This document shows, one piece after another, positions 1 to 7,850 of a stretch of DNA of 12,677 bases (positions are counted from its first letter, which is position 1; each line of letters begins with the position of its first letter). This stretch comes from CAMDMI01 sp044359055 (GTDB lineage: Bacteria > Bacteroidota > Bacteroidia > Cytophagales > Flexibacteraceae). The stretch spans positions 1-12,677 of the forward strand of contig JBIKMV010000068.1 of assembly GCA_044359055.1 (NCBI GenBank), written 5' to 3'. Position numbers and translations under genes: made by a program. Under the pieces are notes generated by a model. The model searched no databases. It was given only the letters and a program-made list of their open reading frames with translations, and was not told where the DNA came from.

Positions 1-1473
1 GTTTTGTCTGGCATCCAGTTTACGGTACAATTCGGCCAGACTACTGCGCAGATTTTCAGCCTTTTCTGATTTTGCTGCAATGGCCTCGGCCAGTTCTGTT
101 TCTTTTTTTTCCAAATCCAGAATCCGGCCCGATTTTTCAGCTATTTCCTTTCCGATGGATTCAAGTTTCTTTTCAAAATTTTCCAGAAACACAGTTTGAT
201 CCTCGGTGGCAACCACTGCTTTTTTCAGTTCGTTTTCCAGATCGGTTTTCTGTGTTTCAGAGTATTCCAGATTTTTCTCCAGCCTGTACAATTCCTGCCG
301 CGACTTTTGCAGATTCTCCTGTCTGAGGTCAAGGCGGGCTCTGAGTTTTTCGGATTCTTCTCTTGCTTTGGTAAGCTGCTCTCTTGCAGACTCCAAAGCC
401 TTCGCAACATCATTGAGCTGATTTTGCTCGCCGGTTTTTCTGGACTCTACGGTTTGAATTTGTTTTTGCAGGGCCTCGGTCAGGGCTGCGGTACGGGCGA
501 TTTCTTCAGCCAGTTTTTCCTTTCGTTCACTGTAAAATCCTATGCGGTCTTCCCTTATTTTTTTCTGGCTTTCTATTTCCCTGATTTTGCCAACATACTC
601 ATTCAGAGTCTTTTGTCGTGAGGATAGTGTTTTTTCTTCCAGCAGGAGTTTCTTTTTTATTTCTTCCAGGCTTGCCTCTTTCGTAGCTACCGATGCCGAC
701 AGGGCACTGCGGTCGTTTTGCGACTGATGCAGTTTCTCCCTTACCGAATCCTGCTCTCTTGCTTTTGAGGCCATGCTGTACCGGGCATGTTCGATGGATG
801 CATTCTTGTAGCCGTCCTTTATCTGGTAGTATTCTTCCGCTTGTTTGGCCTGTTTTTCAAGGGCTTTCATGTTTTTGCGGATTTCGAACAGCACATCTTC
901 GAGGCGGGTCAGGTCTGCTTCGGTGTCTTCGAGCTTGCGGAAGGTTTCCTTTTTTCTTATTTTGAATTTGGAGATTCCTGCGGCTTCCTCCAAAAGCGAG
1001 CGGCGGCTGTTTTCCCGGTCGGAAAGAATGTCGTCCACCATTTTCAATTCGATGATGGCATAGCTGTCGGGCCCGATACCCGTATCGAGAAAGAGGCCTG
1101 TTATGTCTTTAAGCCTGCAGCTCACCCCATTGAGCAGGTACTCGCTTTCTCCGTCGCGGTAGTAGCGGCGGGTAATGGTAACGGTGGTGTACTCTGTGGG
1201 AAGGATGTTTTTATTGTTGAGAAAAGTTAGCCCCACCTCTGCCATTTGCAGGGGTTTTCGGGTCCGGGTACCGTTGAAAATGAGGTTCTCCATTTTATCG
1301 GAGCGCAGGTTTCGGGTTTTTTGTTCTCCCAAGACCCAGCGGATGGCATCTACCACATTGGATTTACCACAGCCATTTGGCCCCACAATGCCGGTCACAC
1401 CCCGATCGAAATGAATCGTGATTTTCTCTCCGAAGCTTTTGAATCCTTTGATTTCCAGCTTACTAAGCAGCAT
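1..1473 (-). CDS. smc: Chromosome segregation/condensation ATPase Smc, N-terminal 491 residues (cut by window edge)
   Basis: Smc homodimers, with ScpA and ScpB, form the bacterial condensin that organises and separates newly replicated chromosomes. Reading the minus strand from the ATG at 1473-1471 gives 491 codons with no stop; I checked the frame across its whole length. Seen: the N-terminal head begins LLSKLEIKGFKSFGEK; Walker A GPNGCGKS is at residues 31-38; the SYAIIELKMVDDIL and LLEEAAGISKFK (160-171) stretches are characteristic of bacterial Smc heads. From about residue 170 to the edge the protein is a charged, Glu/Lys/Gln-rich heptad-like coiled coil. Full-length Smc is usually about 1180 residues, so the second half of the coiled coil, the hinge and the C-terminal head with Walker B lie outside the window. 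The start is supported by Walker A lying at the usual distance from the N terminus. A promoter and a parS-like palindrome lie just upstream. The identity is secure. Confidence 0.96.
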   Translation of the reverse strand, partial: MLLSKLEIKGFKSFGEKITIHFDRGVTGIVGPNGCGKSNVVDAIRWVLGEQKTRNLRSDKMENLIFNGTRTRKPLQMAEVGLTFLNNKNILPTEYTTVTITRRYYRDGESEYLLNGVSCRLKDITGLFLDTGIGPDSYAIIELKMVDDILSDRENSRRSLLEEAAGISKFKIRKKETFRKLEDTEADLTRLEDVLFEIRKNMKALEKQAKQAEEYYQIKDGYKNASIEHARYSMASKAREQDSVREKLHQSQNDRSALSASVATKEASLEEIKKKLLLEEKTLSSRQKTLNEYVGKIREIESQKKIREDRIGFYSERKEKLAEEIARTAALTEALQKQIQTVESRKTGEQNQLNDVAKALESAREQLTKAREESEKLRARLDLRQENLQKSRQELYRLEKNLEYSETQKTDLENELKKAVVATEDQTVFLENFEKKLESIGKEIAEKSGRILDLEKKETELAEAIAAKSEKAENLRSSLAELYRKLDARQN

Positions 1474-1499
1474 CCTTTACTCTGATTCAGAAAGACCGG

Positions 1500-1515
1500 T
1501 GTTCCACATGGAACA
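1500..1515. promoter_or_regulatory. parS-like 16-bp palindrome in the smc leader
   Basis: The sequence TGTTCCACATGGAACA has perfect 7-bp arms (TGTTCCA / TGGAACA) around a central CA. The bacterial centromere site parS, bound by ParB, has the general form TGTTTCACGTGAAACA, and variants with TGTTCCACGTGGAACA cores are known in some bacteria. This copy differs from the latter only in the central step (CACATG in place of CACGTG). It lies between the smc promoter and the smc start codon, so it would be transcribed as part of the leader. Seen: the palindrome and its place. Inference: ParB binding. It could instead be the operator of another dimeric regulator or a chance palindrome. Confidence 0.45.
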
Positions 1516-1536
1516 TCCGCCATTCCAAAAAGCCTG

Positions 1537-1565
1537 CAAAAATACAAATAGGGCTTGAAAGTCAA
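1537..1565 (-). promoter_or_regulatory. Bacteroidetes-type promoter for smc
   Basis: Read on the minus strand, TATTTTTG (1544-1537) is a perfect match to the Bacteroidetes -7 box TAnnTTTG. It is preceded after an 18-bp spacer by TTG (1565-1563, in the context TTGAC), a match to the -33 box. Transcription would start near 1532, giving a leader of about 60 nt before the smc ATG that contains the parS-like palindrome. No other TAnnTTTG was found on this strand of the intergenic region. Confidence 0.6.
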
Positions 1566-1582
1566 GAAGATTGAAACCATGC

Positions 1583-1607
1583 GGGCAGGAAGTTCAGCGT
1601 CCTGCCC
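1583..1607. repeat. Perfect 8-bp inverted repeat (hairpin) in the smc upstream region
   Basis: GGGCAGGA (1583-1590) and TCCTGCCC (1600-1607) are exact reverse complements separated by 9 nt. Transcribed from either strand it would form a stable GC-rich stem. No run of T follows on either side, so it does not look like a simple intrinsic terminator. It lies about 20 bp upstream of the smc -33 box, where it could be an operator or a stretch of structured non-coding DNA. Its function is unknown. Confidence 0.4.
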
Positions 1608-2017
1608 AAAAGCGAAAAGTCCGGATACAAAACCTTCGGCAATTGGGACAATGGTTTTGGGTAAAAACAGGACGGAGGTAATGCCGATGGTGCGGTTTTG
1701 ATTTTCATGGATATGAATATCAGACCCGATGATGGTTGTTTTCCGAATGAACAGTGATTCTGTTTCCTTTGATACAGACCAATGGGTAGGATGCAGAATA
1801 AAAATCTTGTAATATTTTATGAAGCCCGATACATTGCGATCAAAATTCAAGGCCTACGAGCTGGCTATTTCTTTATCATGGTTTACTTGAAGGTGGCCGG
1901 GCTGCATTTCATCCGGGGTTACCTTGGACGGGCAATTCCGGAAAGTCGGCTCAACAGCACCAATGAAAAAAAGAAGGCCGGATTGACTTTTGATCCTTAT
2001 TTTCATATACCCAGCAG
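1608..2017. other. Intergenic stretch without a supported gene
   Basis: This region separates the divergently oriented smc and the large T9SS-protein gene. Open frames of up to 79 codons (plus strand, 1782-2021) and part of a 151-codon frame (minus strand, 1395-1850) cross it, but neither translation resembles a known family and the latter runs into smc. I found no perfect TAnnTTTG box on the plus strand in front of the gene at 2018. The nearest imperfect one is GACTTTTG at 1985-1992, with no matching -33 box. The region must nevertheless contain or border that gene's promoter. Confidence 0.5.
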
Positions 2018-5000
2018 ATGAAAAAAATAATCATACTTATAATTTTGACAGTTTTCCGGAACGATTTATTGGCCCAAACCGGATCCATCGATCTCAACTT
2101 TAACCCCTCCGATGCAGGATTCGGATTCGGCGACGGGGCAAACAATACGGTCAGAACCACTGCCCTCCAACCCGATGGAAAATTACTGATCGGGGGGGAA
2201 TTTACCACCTACAATGGCACCTCAAGCAACTACCTGACCCGCCTGAATGCGGATGGATCTTTGGATGCCGCCTTCAATCCCGGAACCGGTGCAAATGGTT
2301 TTGTCAGGTCCGCTTCCCTACAGCCAGATGGTAAAATTTTGGTCGGCGGGGCCTTCACTTCCTGGAGCGGCACAGCAGCAAACCGGATCACCCGCCTGAA
2401 TCCGGATGGAAGTTTGGATGTGGCTTTCAATCCCGGGACAGGCGCAAACAACATTGTAGAAAACATTGCCCAACAGCCAGATGGCAAAATTTTGGTTGGT
2501 GGAACCTTCACCTCCTACAATGGTACGGCGATTAACCGCATAGCTCGCCTGAATCCGGATGGAAGTTTGGATGTTACTTTCAATCCCGGAACAGGGGCAA
2601 ACGGCACTGTTCTGGCTATTGCCCTGCAGCCCGACGGTAAAATTCTGATAGGGGGAGGATTCACAACCTGTAACGGCACTGCAAGAAACTACATGGCCCG
2701 TCTGAACCCGGATGGTATTCCTGATCTTACATTTAATACCGGAACAGGAGGAAACTTTGATGTCCGGACCATCGCCCTTCAGCCTGACGGGAAAATTATC
2801 ATAGGAGGAATTTTTACTATTTGGAATGGTGCAACCCGAAACTGCATTAACCGCCTGAATGGTGATGGCTCGCCCGATACCGGTTTTAATCCCGGAACAG
2901 GTGCCATTGAGCTCAATGTTGTTGCCCTTCTATCTGATGGGAAAATTCTGGTAGGGGGAGGATTCACTACATTCAACGGTACAGCACGAAGCCGAATTGC
3001 CCGTTTAAACTCAAATGGCAGTCTGGATATTACATTCAATCCCGGAACAGGGGCAGGCGGCACAACCTGGACCATAGCCGTCCAGTCGGACGGAAAAATT
3101 ATCATCGGGGGAATATTCACTATTTTCAACGGCACGGCACGAAGCCGCATTGCCCGTGTGAATGCAGATGGCTCATTTGACCCCGCATTTTATCCCGGAA
3201 CAGGTGCCAACGCCAACATCCGGACTGCGGCCATCCAGCCCGATGGAAAAATGATTATCGTTGGATCTTTCACTCTTTGGAACAATGTTGTTAGGAACCG
3301 CATCGCCCGCCTGAATTCGGATGGCAGTCTGGACGCCGCTTTCAATCCCGGAACAGGTGCAAACATTGGTGTAAGGACCGTTTCCCTCCAGCCCGACGGA
3401 AAAATTATCCTTGGAGGTATGTTCACAGATTATAATGGAACGACCAGAAACAATATTGCCCGCGTGAACGCAGATGGCAGTCTGGACGCTGCATTCAATC
3501 CCGGAACCGGAACAGGCACCAGCAGCAGTGTAGAGACCGCCTGCATCCAGCCCGACGGAAAAATTATCATCGGGGGATCCTTCAGTTCTTACAACGGCAC
3601 GGCACGAAGCCGCATTGCCCGTCTGAATGCCGATGGGAGCTTAGATGCCACCTTCAATCCCGGCACGGGAGCAAACAACACTGTATCGACCATCGCTCTT
3701 CAACCCGACGGAAAAATTATCATCGGGGGTGCCTTCACTGGTTTCAATGGCACGACAATCAACCGAGTCGCCCGCCTGAATCCGGACGGTACTTTGGATG
3801 CTACCTTCAATCCCGGAACAGGAGCAAACAACATCCTCGAGATTATCGCCCTCCAACCCAATGGAAAAACTATCATTGGGGGAGCCTTTACTACCTTTAA
3901 TGGCACGGCCCGAAGCCGCATTGCCCGCCTGAATGCAGACGGCACCTTGGATGCCTCATTTATTCCAGGAACGGGCGCAAACAGCAATGTCCAGACCATT
4001 TGCCTTCAGCCCGAAGGAAAAATCATCATCGGGGGAACCTTTACCAATTACAATGGCATGGTTATGAACCGGATCACCGGTCTGAACGCAGAGGGAACTT
4101 TGGATGCCGGATTCAATTCAGGAGCAGGAGCAAGCGATGCTGTTAATTCCATCGCCCTTCAACCTGATGGGAAAATACTGATAGCGGGAAGTTTTACATC
4201 TTATAACGGCACGGGGAGAAACCGTTTGGCCAGATTGTTGGCAGGTATGCCGCCCGAAATAACCTCCTTTTCCCCCGCCTCCGGTTGTGCGGGAATTTCC
4301 AACATCACAATTACGGGGAATTTCTTTTCCGGCGCTACAGCAGTGAGCATAGGCGGAACAGCAGTAAATTCTTTTACCGTTAATTCAGCCACCGAAATTA
4401 CGGCCACCGTCGGCTCCGGCACCACCGGCACCATACAGGTGAGTACCCCGTCGGGTAGTGTTACCAGCAGTGGAACATTTACGGTAATTCCGGCCCAAAC
4501 CTGGTATCTGGATGCGGATGATGACAATTATTACACAGGCAGCGGAATCTCCCAATGCAGCAGCCCGGGAGCCGGTTATAAAAACATTGGATTGCTGGGC
4601 CAGAACGACTGCAACGATTCCGATCCCGGCGTTTGGCGCACCGGCAATTTCTACACCGATGTGGATGGGGACGGCTATACAATCGGCGCCCTGCAATCTC
4701 TTTGCTACGGAACGGGCATACCGGCAGGGTATTCGGCCGGCAGCCTGGGAACGGATTGCGACGACAGCAATCCTTCGCTAAATACAAGTTGTGCAAGCTA
4801 CATATGGACCGGCACGAGCAGCGGAGACTGGAATACACCCTTAAACTGGAGCTCCAATTTGGTGCCCAATGCCGGAACAGATGTGCTCATCCCGGCCGGA
4901 ACACCAAACAGCATAAATTCAGGAGGAGTATTCAATTGTAAATCGGTTACCCTTCGCAGCGGAGCTATGGTGACCATCGGCAGCGGCGGGGTTTGGAATG

Positions 5001-6796
5001 TCAAGGGAGATATTGTATCTGGTCCTTTTGTGTTGATCAGCGGTCCCGGAAAAGTGGTGCTGAACGGAACAGACATTCAGAATCTTAATGGCATCATCCG
5101 CCTGAACCATATTGATTTTGCCAACACATCGGTTTCCGGAGTGGTTGTGGCACCCAATTCTCAGCTTCAGATAGAACCGGGCGGAGTGGTCAGTTTTTTG
5201 CCCGACAGCCGCCTGAATACGAATGGAAATATGCTGCTTACCTCCTCCGCCACAGGTACCGCCAAAATCGGCCCCATTCCTGCCTCGGCTGTCATCAGCG
5301 GAGAAATCACCCAGGAGCGCTATCTGCCTTATGGATCAGGGGCGGGTGCCTGGTACTTTTTGGGCTCGCCCTTCAGCGGTAAGAACTTCACCGATTTTGT
5401 GGATGACTTTAAAATGGTGGGCTTAACACCCGGTTTCGGCAGCCAGGGCGGAGCTATCTTGCCAACCACCAATCCCGAGCGCAATACCGTATTCAAATAC
5501 GATGAGCCCAACCATCACATCTGGTACGATGAGGCACAGAATCGAGGATGGGTAGCACCCGGTACGGCCGAAAATGTAGTTCCCGGAAGTGGCTACAGAA
5601 TGTGGGTAGATTACTACAGCAACAGCAGTCACAAGTTCGACAACAAGGGAACCCTTACCCGAAATGATGTCAACTTTCCGCTGAGCCACACTGTGCAGCC
5701 CGGATGCATTCCTGCAACATTCCCCTGCAATGAGCCGGGGCTTCGGGGATGGAACCTGCTGGCCAACCCCTATCCCTGCGATATAGATTGGAATCTACCT
5801 TCGGGTCCAACAAGTCCTTGGGAAAAACCCGGAACTATGAATGATGCTTTTTATACCTGGAATTCCTCTGCTCCGGGCAGCGGATACAGGGTTTATGTGA
5901 CAGGTACCGGAACTGCTTTGGGTGTGACCGAAAGTGAAGTGACCAACCCGAATATCATCCCCAGCGGACAAGGATTTTTTGTTTATGTTACCTCGTCGGG
6001 TACCCCAAGCCTGATTGTGAGAGAATCTGCAAAATCCACCACATCGGCAGGAACATTTTCCAGAATGGCGAGCAACGAACAGCGGATAAAGATCCGCCTG
6101 ACCAGAAGCGGGGATAATGACTATCAGTATGATGCCATGTTGCGCATGCGGGCCGGTGCTACAGACCAGTTTGATTTGAACCGGGATGCACAGGTATTGT
6201 CCGGCCCGGGCTATCACTTTGGATTTTCTTCTTTTGGTTCGATGACTGCACCGCTGGTCCTGCAAACCATAGAGCAGCCTGCGGCCACCAAAGTGATTCC
6301 AATGGAAATGGACTACAAAGGATCCATGGGAACCTACAAGTTCAGATTTACTGAACTGGAAAGCCTGGAACCGGGAATGATGGTATACCTGAAAGACAAT
6401 TACACAGGAGAACTGATTCCTTTAGACTCAGATACAGAAGCAGAGTTTTTGGTAATAGATGAAAGCACCGCCACATCTGGCCGTTTTGAGTTGATTCTCC
6501 AGCCGGAAGATCTGACTTCCGTAGCGGGATATGAAAAGGGCAGGATGGTGATGATAAATCCCAATCCGTCGGCAAAAAGCGAAGGAGCAGTCTTGGTGCT
6601 GAAAGGCTTTGGAGCCGGCCAGGCATGGCTGCAAATCACAGATATGACGGGCAGGGTAATTTCATCAGACCGGGCGTCTTTGTCCGGATCAGATACAAGG
6701 GAAATCAGATTTCCGGCGGGACTTCCGGCGGGCGTGTATACCATCAAAATCCAAACCGGCACACAGCAGATTACCCGCAAGTGGGTGGTGAAATAA
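2018..6796 (+). CDS. Large secreted delta-60-repeat (DUF5122 propeller) protein with IPT/TIG domain and T9SS type A sorting domain
   Basis: A predicted surface or released protein of 1592 residues; its ligand or activity is unknown. Seen, in order: a signal peptide at residues 1-20 (MKKIIILIIL, hydrophobic, ending LLAQ); delta-60-type repeats at about 22-740 with the core xQPDGKIIIGGxFT..NGT..NRIARLNxDGSLDxxFNPGTGAN; an IPT/TIG-like immunoglobulin fold at about 745-826 (EITSFSPASG...SSGTFTV); an Asp-rich segment at 830-922 with YLDADDDNY, DCNDSDP, DVDGDGY and DCDDSNP, resembling thrombospondin-type-3 or MopE calcium sites; a TGTSSGDWNTPLNW segment (about 931-944) common in Bacteroidetes surface proteins; a long unassigned middle; and a C-terminal sorting domain at about 1510-1592 (INPNPS, ITDMTGRVI, LPAGVYTIKI, ending KWVVK). 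The tail is the T9SS type A signal, so export across the outer membrane by the Por machinery is expected. There is no clear Shine-Dalgarno sequence; the start is set by the signal peptide. An IS remnant begins about 30 bp after the stop. The architecture is secure; the biological role is not. Confidence 0.93.
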   Translation: MKKIIILIILTVFRNDLLAQTGSIDLNFNPSDAGFGFGDGANNTVRTTALQPDGKLLIGGEFTTYNGTSSNYLTRLNADGSLDAAFNPGTGANGFVRSASLQPDGKILVGGAFTSWSGTAANRITRLNPDGSLDVAFNPGTGANNIVENIAQQPDGKILVGGTFTSYNGTAINRIARLNPDGSLDVTFNPGTGANGTVLAIALQPDGKILIGGGFTTCNGTARNYMARLNPDGIPDLTFNTGTGGNFDVRTIALQPDGKIIIGGIFTIWNGATRNCINRLNGDGSPDTGFNPGTGAIELNVVALLSDGKILVGGGFTTFNGTARSRIARLNSNGSLDITFNPGTGAGGTTWTIAVQSDGKIIIGGIFTIFNGTARSRIARVNADGSFDPAFYPGTGANANIRTAAIQPDGKMIIVGSFTLWNNVVRNRIARLNSDGSLDAAFNPGTGANIGVRTVSLQPDGKIILGGMFTDYNGTTRNNIARVNADGSLDAAFNPGTGTGTSSSVETACIQPDGKIIIGGSFSSYNGTARSRIARLNADGSLDATFNPGTGANNTVSTIALQPDGKIIIGGAFTGFNGTTINRVARLNPDGTLDATFNPGTGANNILEIIALQPNGKTIIGGAFTTFNGTARSRIARLNADGTLDASFIPGTGANSNVQTICLQPEGKIIIGGTFTNYNGMVMNRITGLNAEGTLDAGFNSGAGASDAVNSIALQPDGKILIAGSFTSYNGTGRNRLARLLAGMPPEITSFSPASGCAGISNITITGNFFSGATAVSIGGTAVNSFTVNSATEITATVGSGTTGTIQVSTPSGSVTSSGTFTVIPAQTWYLDADDDNYYTGSGISQCSSPGAGYKNIGLLGQNDCNDSDPGVWRTGNFYTDVDGDGYTIGALQSLCYGTGIPAGYSAGSLGTDCDDSNPSLNTSCASYIWTGTSSGDWNTPLNWSSNLVPNAGTDVLIPAGTPNSINSGGVFNCKSVTLRSGAMVTIGSGGVWNVKGDIVSGPFVLISGPGKVVLNGTDIQNLNGIIRLNHIDFANTSVSGVVVAPNSQLQIEPGGVVSFLPDSRLNTNGNMLLTSSATGTAKIGPIPASAVISGEITQERYLPYGSGAGAWYFLGSPFSGKNFTDFVDDFKMVGLTPGFGSQGGAILPTTNPERNTVFKYDEPNHHIWYDEAQNRGWVAPGTAENVVPGSGYRMWVDYYSNSSHKFDNKGTLTRNDVNFPLSHTVQPGCIPATFPCNEPGLRGWNLLANPYPCDIDWNLPSGPTSPWEKPGTMNDAFYTWNSSAPGSGYRVYVTGTGTALGVTESEVTNPNIIPSGQGFFVYVTSSGTPSLIVRESAKSTTSAGTFSRMASNEQRIKIRLTRSGDNDYQYDAMLRMRAGATDQFDLNRDAQVLSGPGYHFGFSSFGSMTAPLVLQTIEQPAATKVIPMEMDYKGSMGTYKFRFTELESLEPGMMVYLKDNYTGELIPLDSDTEAEFLVIDESTATSGRFELILQPEDLTSVAGYEKGRMVMINPNPSAKSEGAVLVLKGFGAGQAWLQITDMTGRVISSDRASLSGSDTREIRFPAGLPAGVYTIKIQTGTQQITRKWVVK
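2165..4255 (+). repeat. Tandem array of about 153-bp coding repeats (delta-60/DUF5122 units)
   Basis: Thirteen full units start at each xQPDGK-type motif (residues 50-713) and are followed by a half unit (714-746). Eleven units are exactly 51 residues, one is 50 (the fifth) and one 53 (the ninth). The N-terminal stretch before the array (about 22-49, LNFNPSD...GANNTVRTTA) matches the second half of a unit, and the last half unit matches the first half, so the two ends together make a fourteenth. At the DNA level some units share long identical stretches; for example 3127-3157 and 3592-3622 are identical over 31 bp. The repeats are coding and in frame, and they are not a CRISPR array. Confidence 0.9.
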
Positions 6797-6827
6797 TCCG
6801 AAGGTTTTTCTTTAGCCCAAGTTGCAG

Positions 6828-7850
6828 CTATACATCCATAACTTTCTGTCTGAAAGTGGGTAGGATTTTTTCCTGGGGAGGTCTGTGTCCTACAGATTTT
6901 TGAGGTTTGAAGGGAATGTGTTTGTATCCCAGGGCATCGATGAGGACTGTGAGTTTGGGCTCCGGTATCGAACAGGCCTTTACCTGGACCGTTTGGTCCA
7001 GGGCATTTTTGGCTTGGGTGGTGACCATTTTCTGGGTGCTGGCAATTCGGGTGATTTCTTTCCAGGAATGATTGATGCCCGTGGCTTTGAGTTGATAGCG
7101 AATCGTGTTTGCCAGCCAATAGGCCAAAAGAGCCAGATGCAGGTGGGACTTGGTTGAATCGTCGTTTTTGTGGTAAATCTGGCGCAGGTCCAAGTCTGTT
7201 TTCAGGCAACGGAAAGTCGACTAAATCTCTCGGATTGTGTTGTAGATATCCCACAAATTGGCTTCATTATCCATGGTAAGGTTCGTTCGAAGGAAGTAAT
7301 GACCCAGCTCGGATTTCTTTTTCTCATCCTGCTTTTCCCAAGTCATTGCCAGCAACAGCCCATCTTTCCCGGCTCTGGTTTCGATTTTGTACCAGGAGCT
7401 CACCGATGGGTATTTTTGTTTGGCTCTTCCTATGCGCTGATGCACCTTATCGGCCAGCTTGACACCGTGCTTTTTTGCCAGACTTTGGGCTATTTTGGTC
7501 AGTTCCTCTTCAAAGCGCTGTTCAAAGAGGTTCTTCATGCCTTCTTCCGTCGCCTTTTTGGCGGTACTGTGGACTTTTAGAAAATAGTCCTTTAACCCTT
7601 TGTCCTTCACCCCCTTCAAGGTAAGCTCAGTGCCTTGGCGACTCAAATGGTTTTGAACCGTTTCGGTGCTCGGATCCGATTCCGGATGGGCCTTTCGGCG
7701 ACTGACACAGACATAATCGTAGCCCTTCTCATCCAGCATCCTGAGGTTTTCCTCTGTGGCTACACCCGCATCCAATACCACGATTGACCCTTGGGTTATC
7801 TGAGCAGTCTGTTGGCGAAGTCCTATCGACCAATTCCGGGATAATTCATT
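6828..7850 (-). pseudogene. Degraded IS4/IS1634-like DDE transposase: 5'-truncated, with in-frame TAG at the catalytic Glu position
   Basis: The minus-strand frame is open from 7850 to a TAG at 7223-7221 and then continues in the same frame to a stop at 6828. Seen: VLDAGVATEENL near the start of the surviving part, which matches the region of the second catalytic Asp; GYDYVCVSR; RFEEEL..I; KVHQRIGRAKQKYPS; then WDIYNTIREI-stop-STFRCLK, LRQIYHKNDDSTKSHLHLALLAYWL and a C-terminal tail ending QKVMDV. In IS4-type transposases this C-terminal block holds the Y-2-R-3-E-6-K signature. Here the stop codon lies six residues after the Tyr and six before the Lys, exactly where the catalytic Glu is expected. 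Recognisable homology begins near LRQQTAQITQGS (about 7820), and upstream codons do not look like transposase, so the N-terminal domain and first Asp are missing. No complete terminal inverted repeats could be defined; the 3' end of the element probably lies within 6797-6827. It is non-functional. The family assignment is from memory of conserved motifs. Confidence 0.85.

Noticed and set aside
72..1485. Several plus-strand frames within the smc region
   Set aside because: They are antisense shadows of a secure coding sequence; the 787-1230 frame is in exact antisense codon register with smc.
1395..1850. 151-codon minus-strand open frame
   Set aside because: It overlaps the start of smc in another frame by about 80 bp, and its translation resembles no family.
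1782..2021. 79-codon plus-strand frame whose TGA overlaps the ATG of the T9SS gene (ATGA)
   Set aside because: The overlap suggests translational coupling, but the product has no recognisable features, no upstream start signal and a composition typical of non-coding DNA; it is probably chance.
2230..3999. Minus-strand frames with repeated PPTKILPSG-type peptides
   Set aside because: They are antisense readings of the 153-bp coding repeats; the repetition comes from the sense gene.
2165..4255. CRISPR-like periodic repeats
   Set aside because: The period is 153 bp, the units are in-frame protein repeats with no unique spacers, and no cas gene is present.
6400..7254. 284-codon minus-strand frame
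   Set aside because: It runs in a different frame from the recognisable transposase and also across the antisense of the T9SS tail; there is no family resemblance.
7170..7580. 136-codon plus-strand frame in the transposase region
   Set aside because: It is a shadow of the transposase pseudogene on the other strand, where the conserved motifs are found.
7221..7781. The 186-codon frame with a GTG start as an independent intact gene
   Set aside because: Transposase homology continues both upstream of the GTG and downstream past the TAG in the same frame, so it is part of one broken gene.
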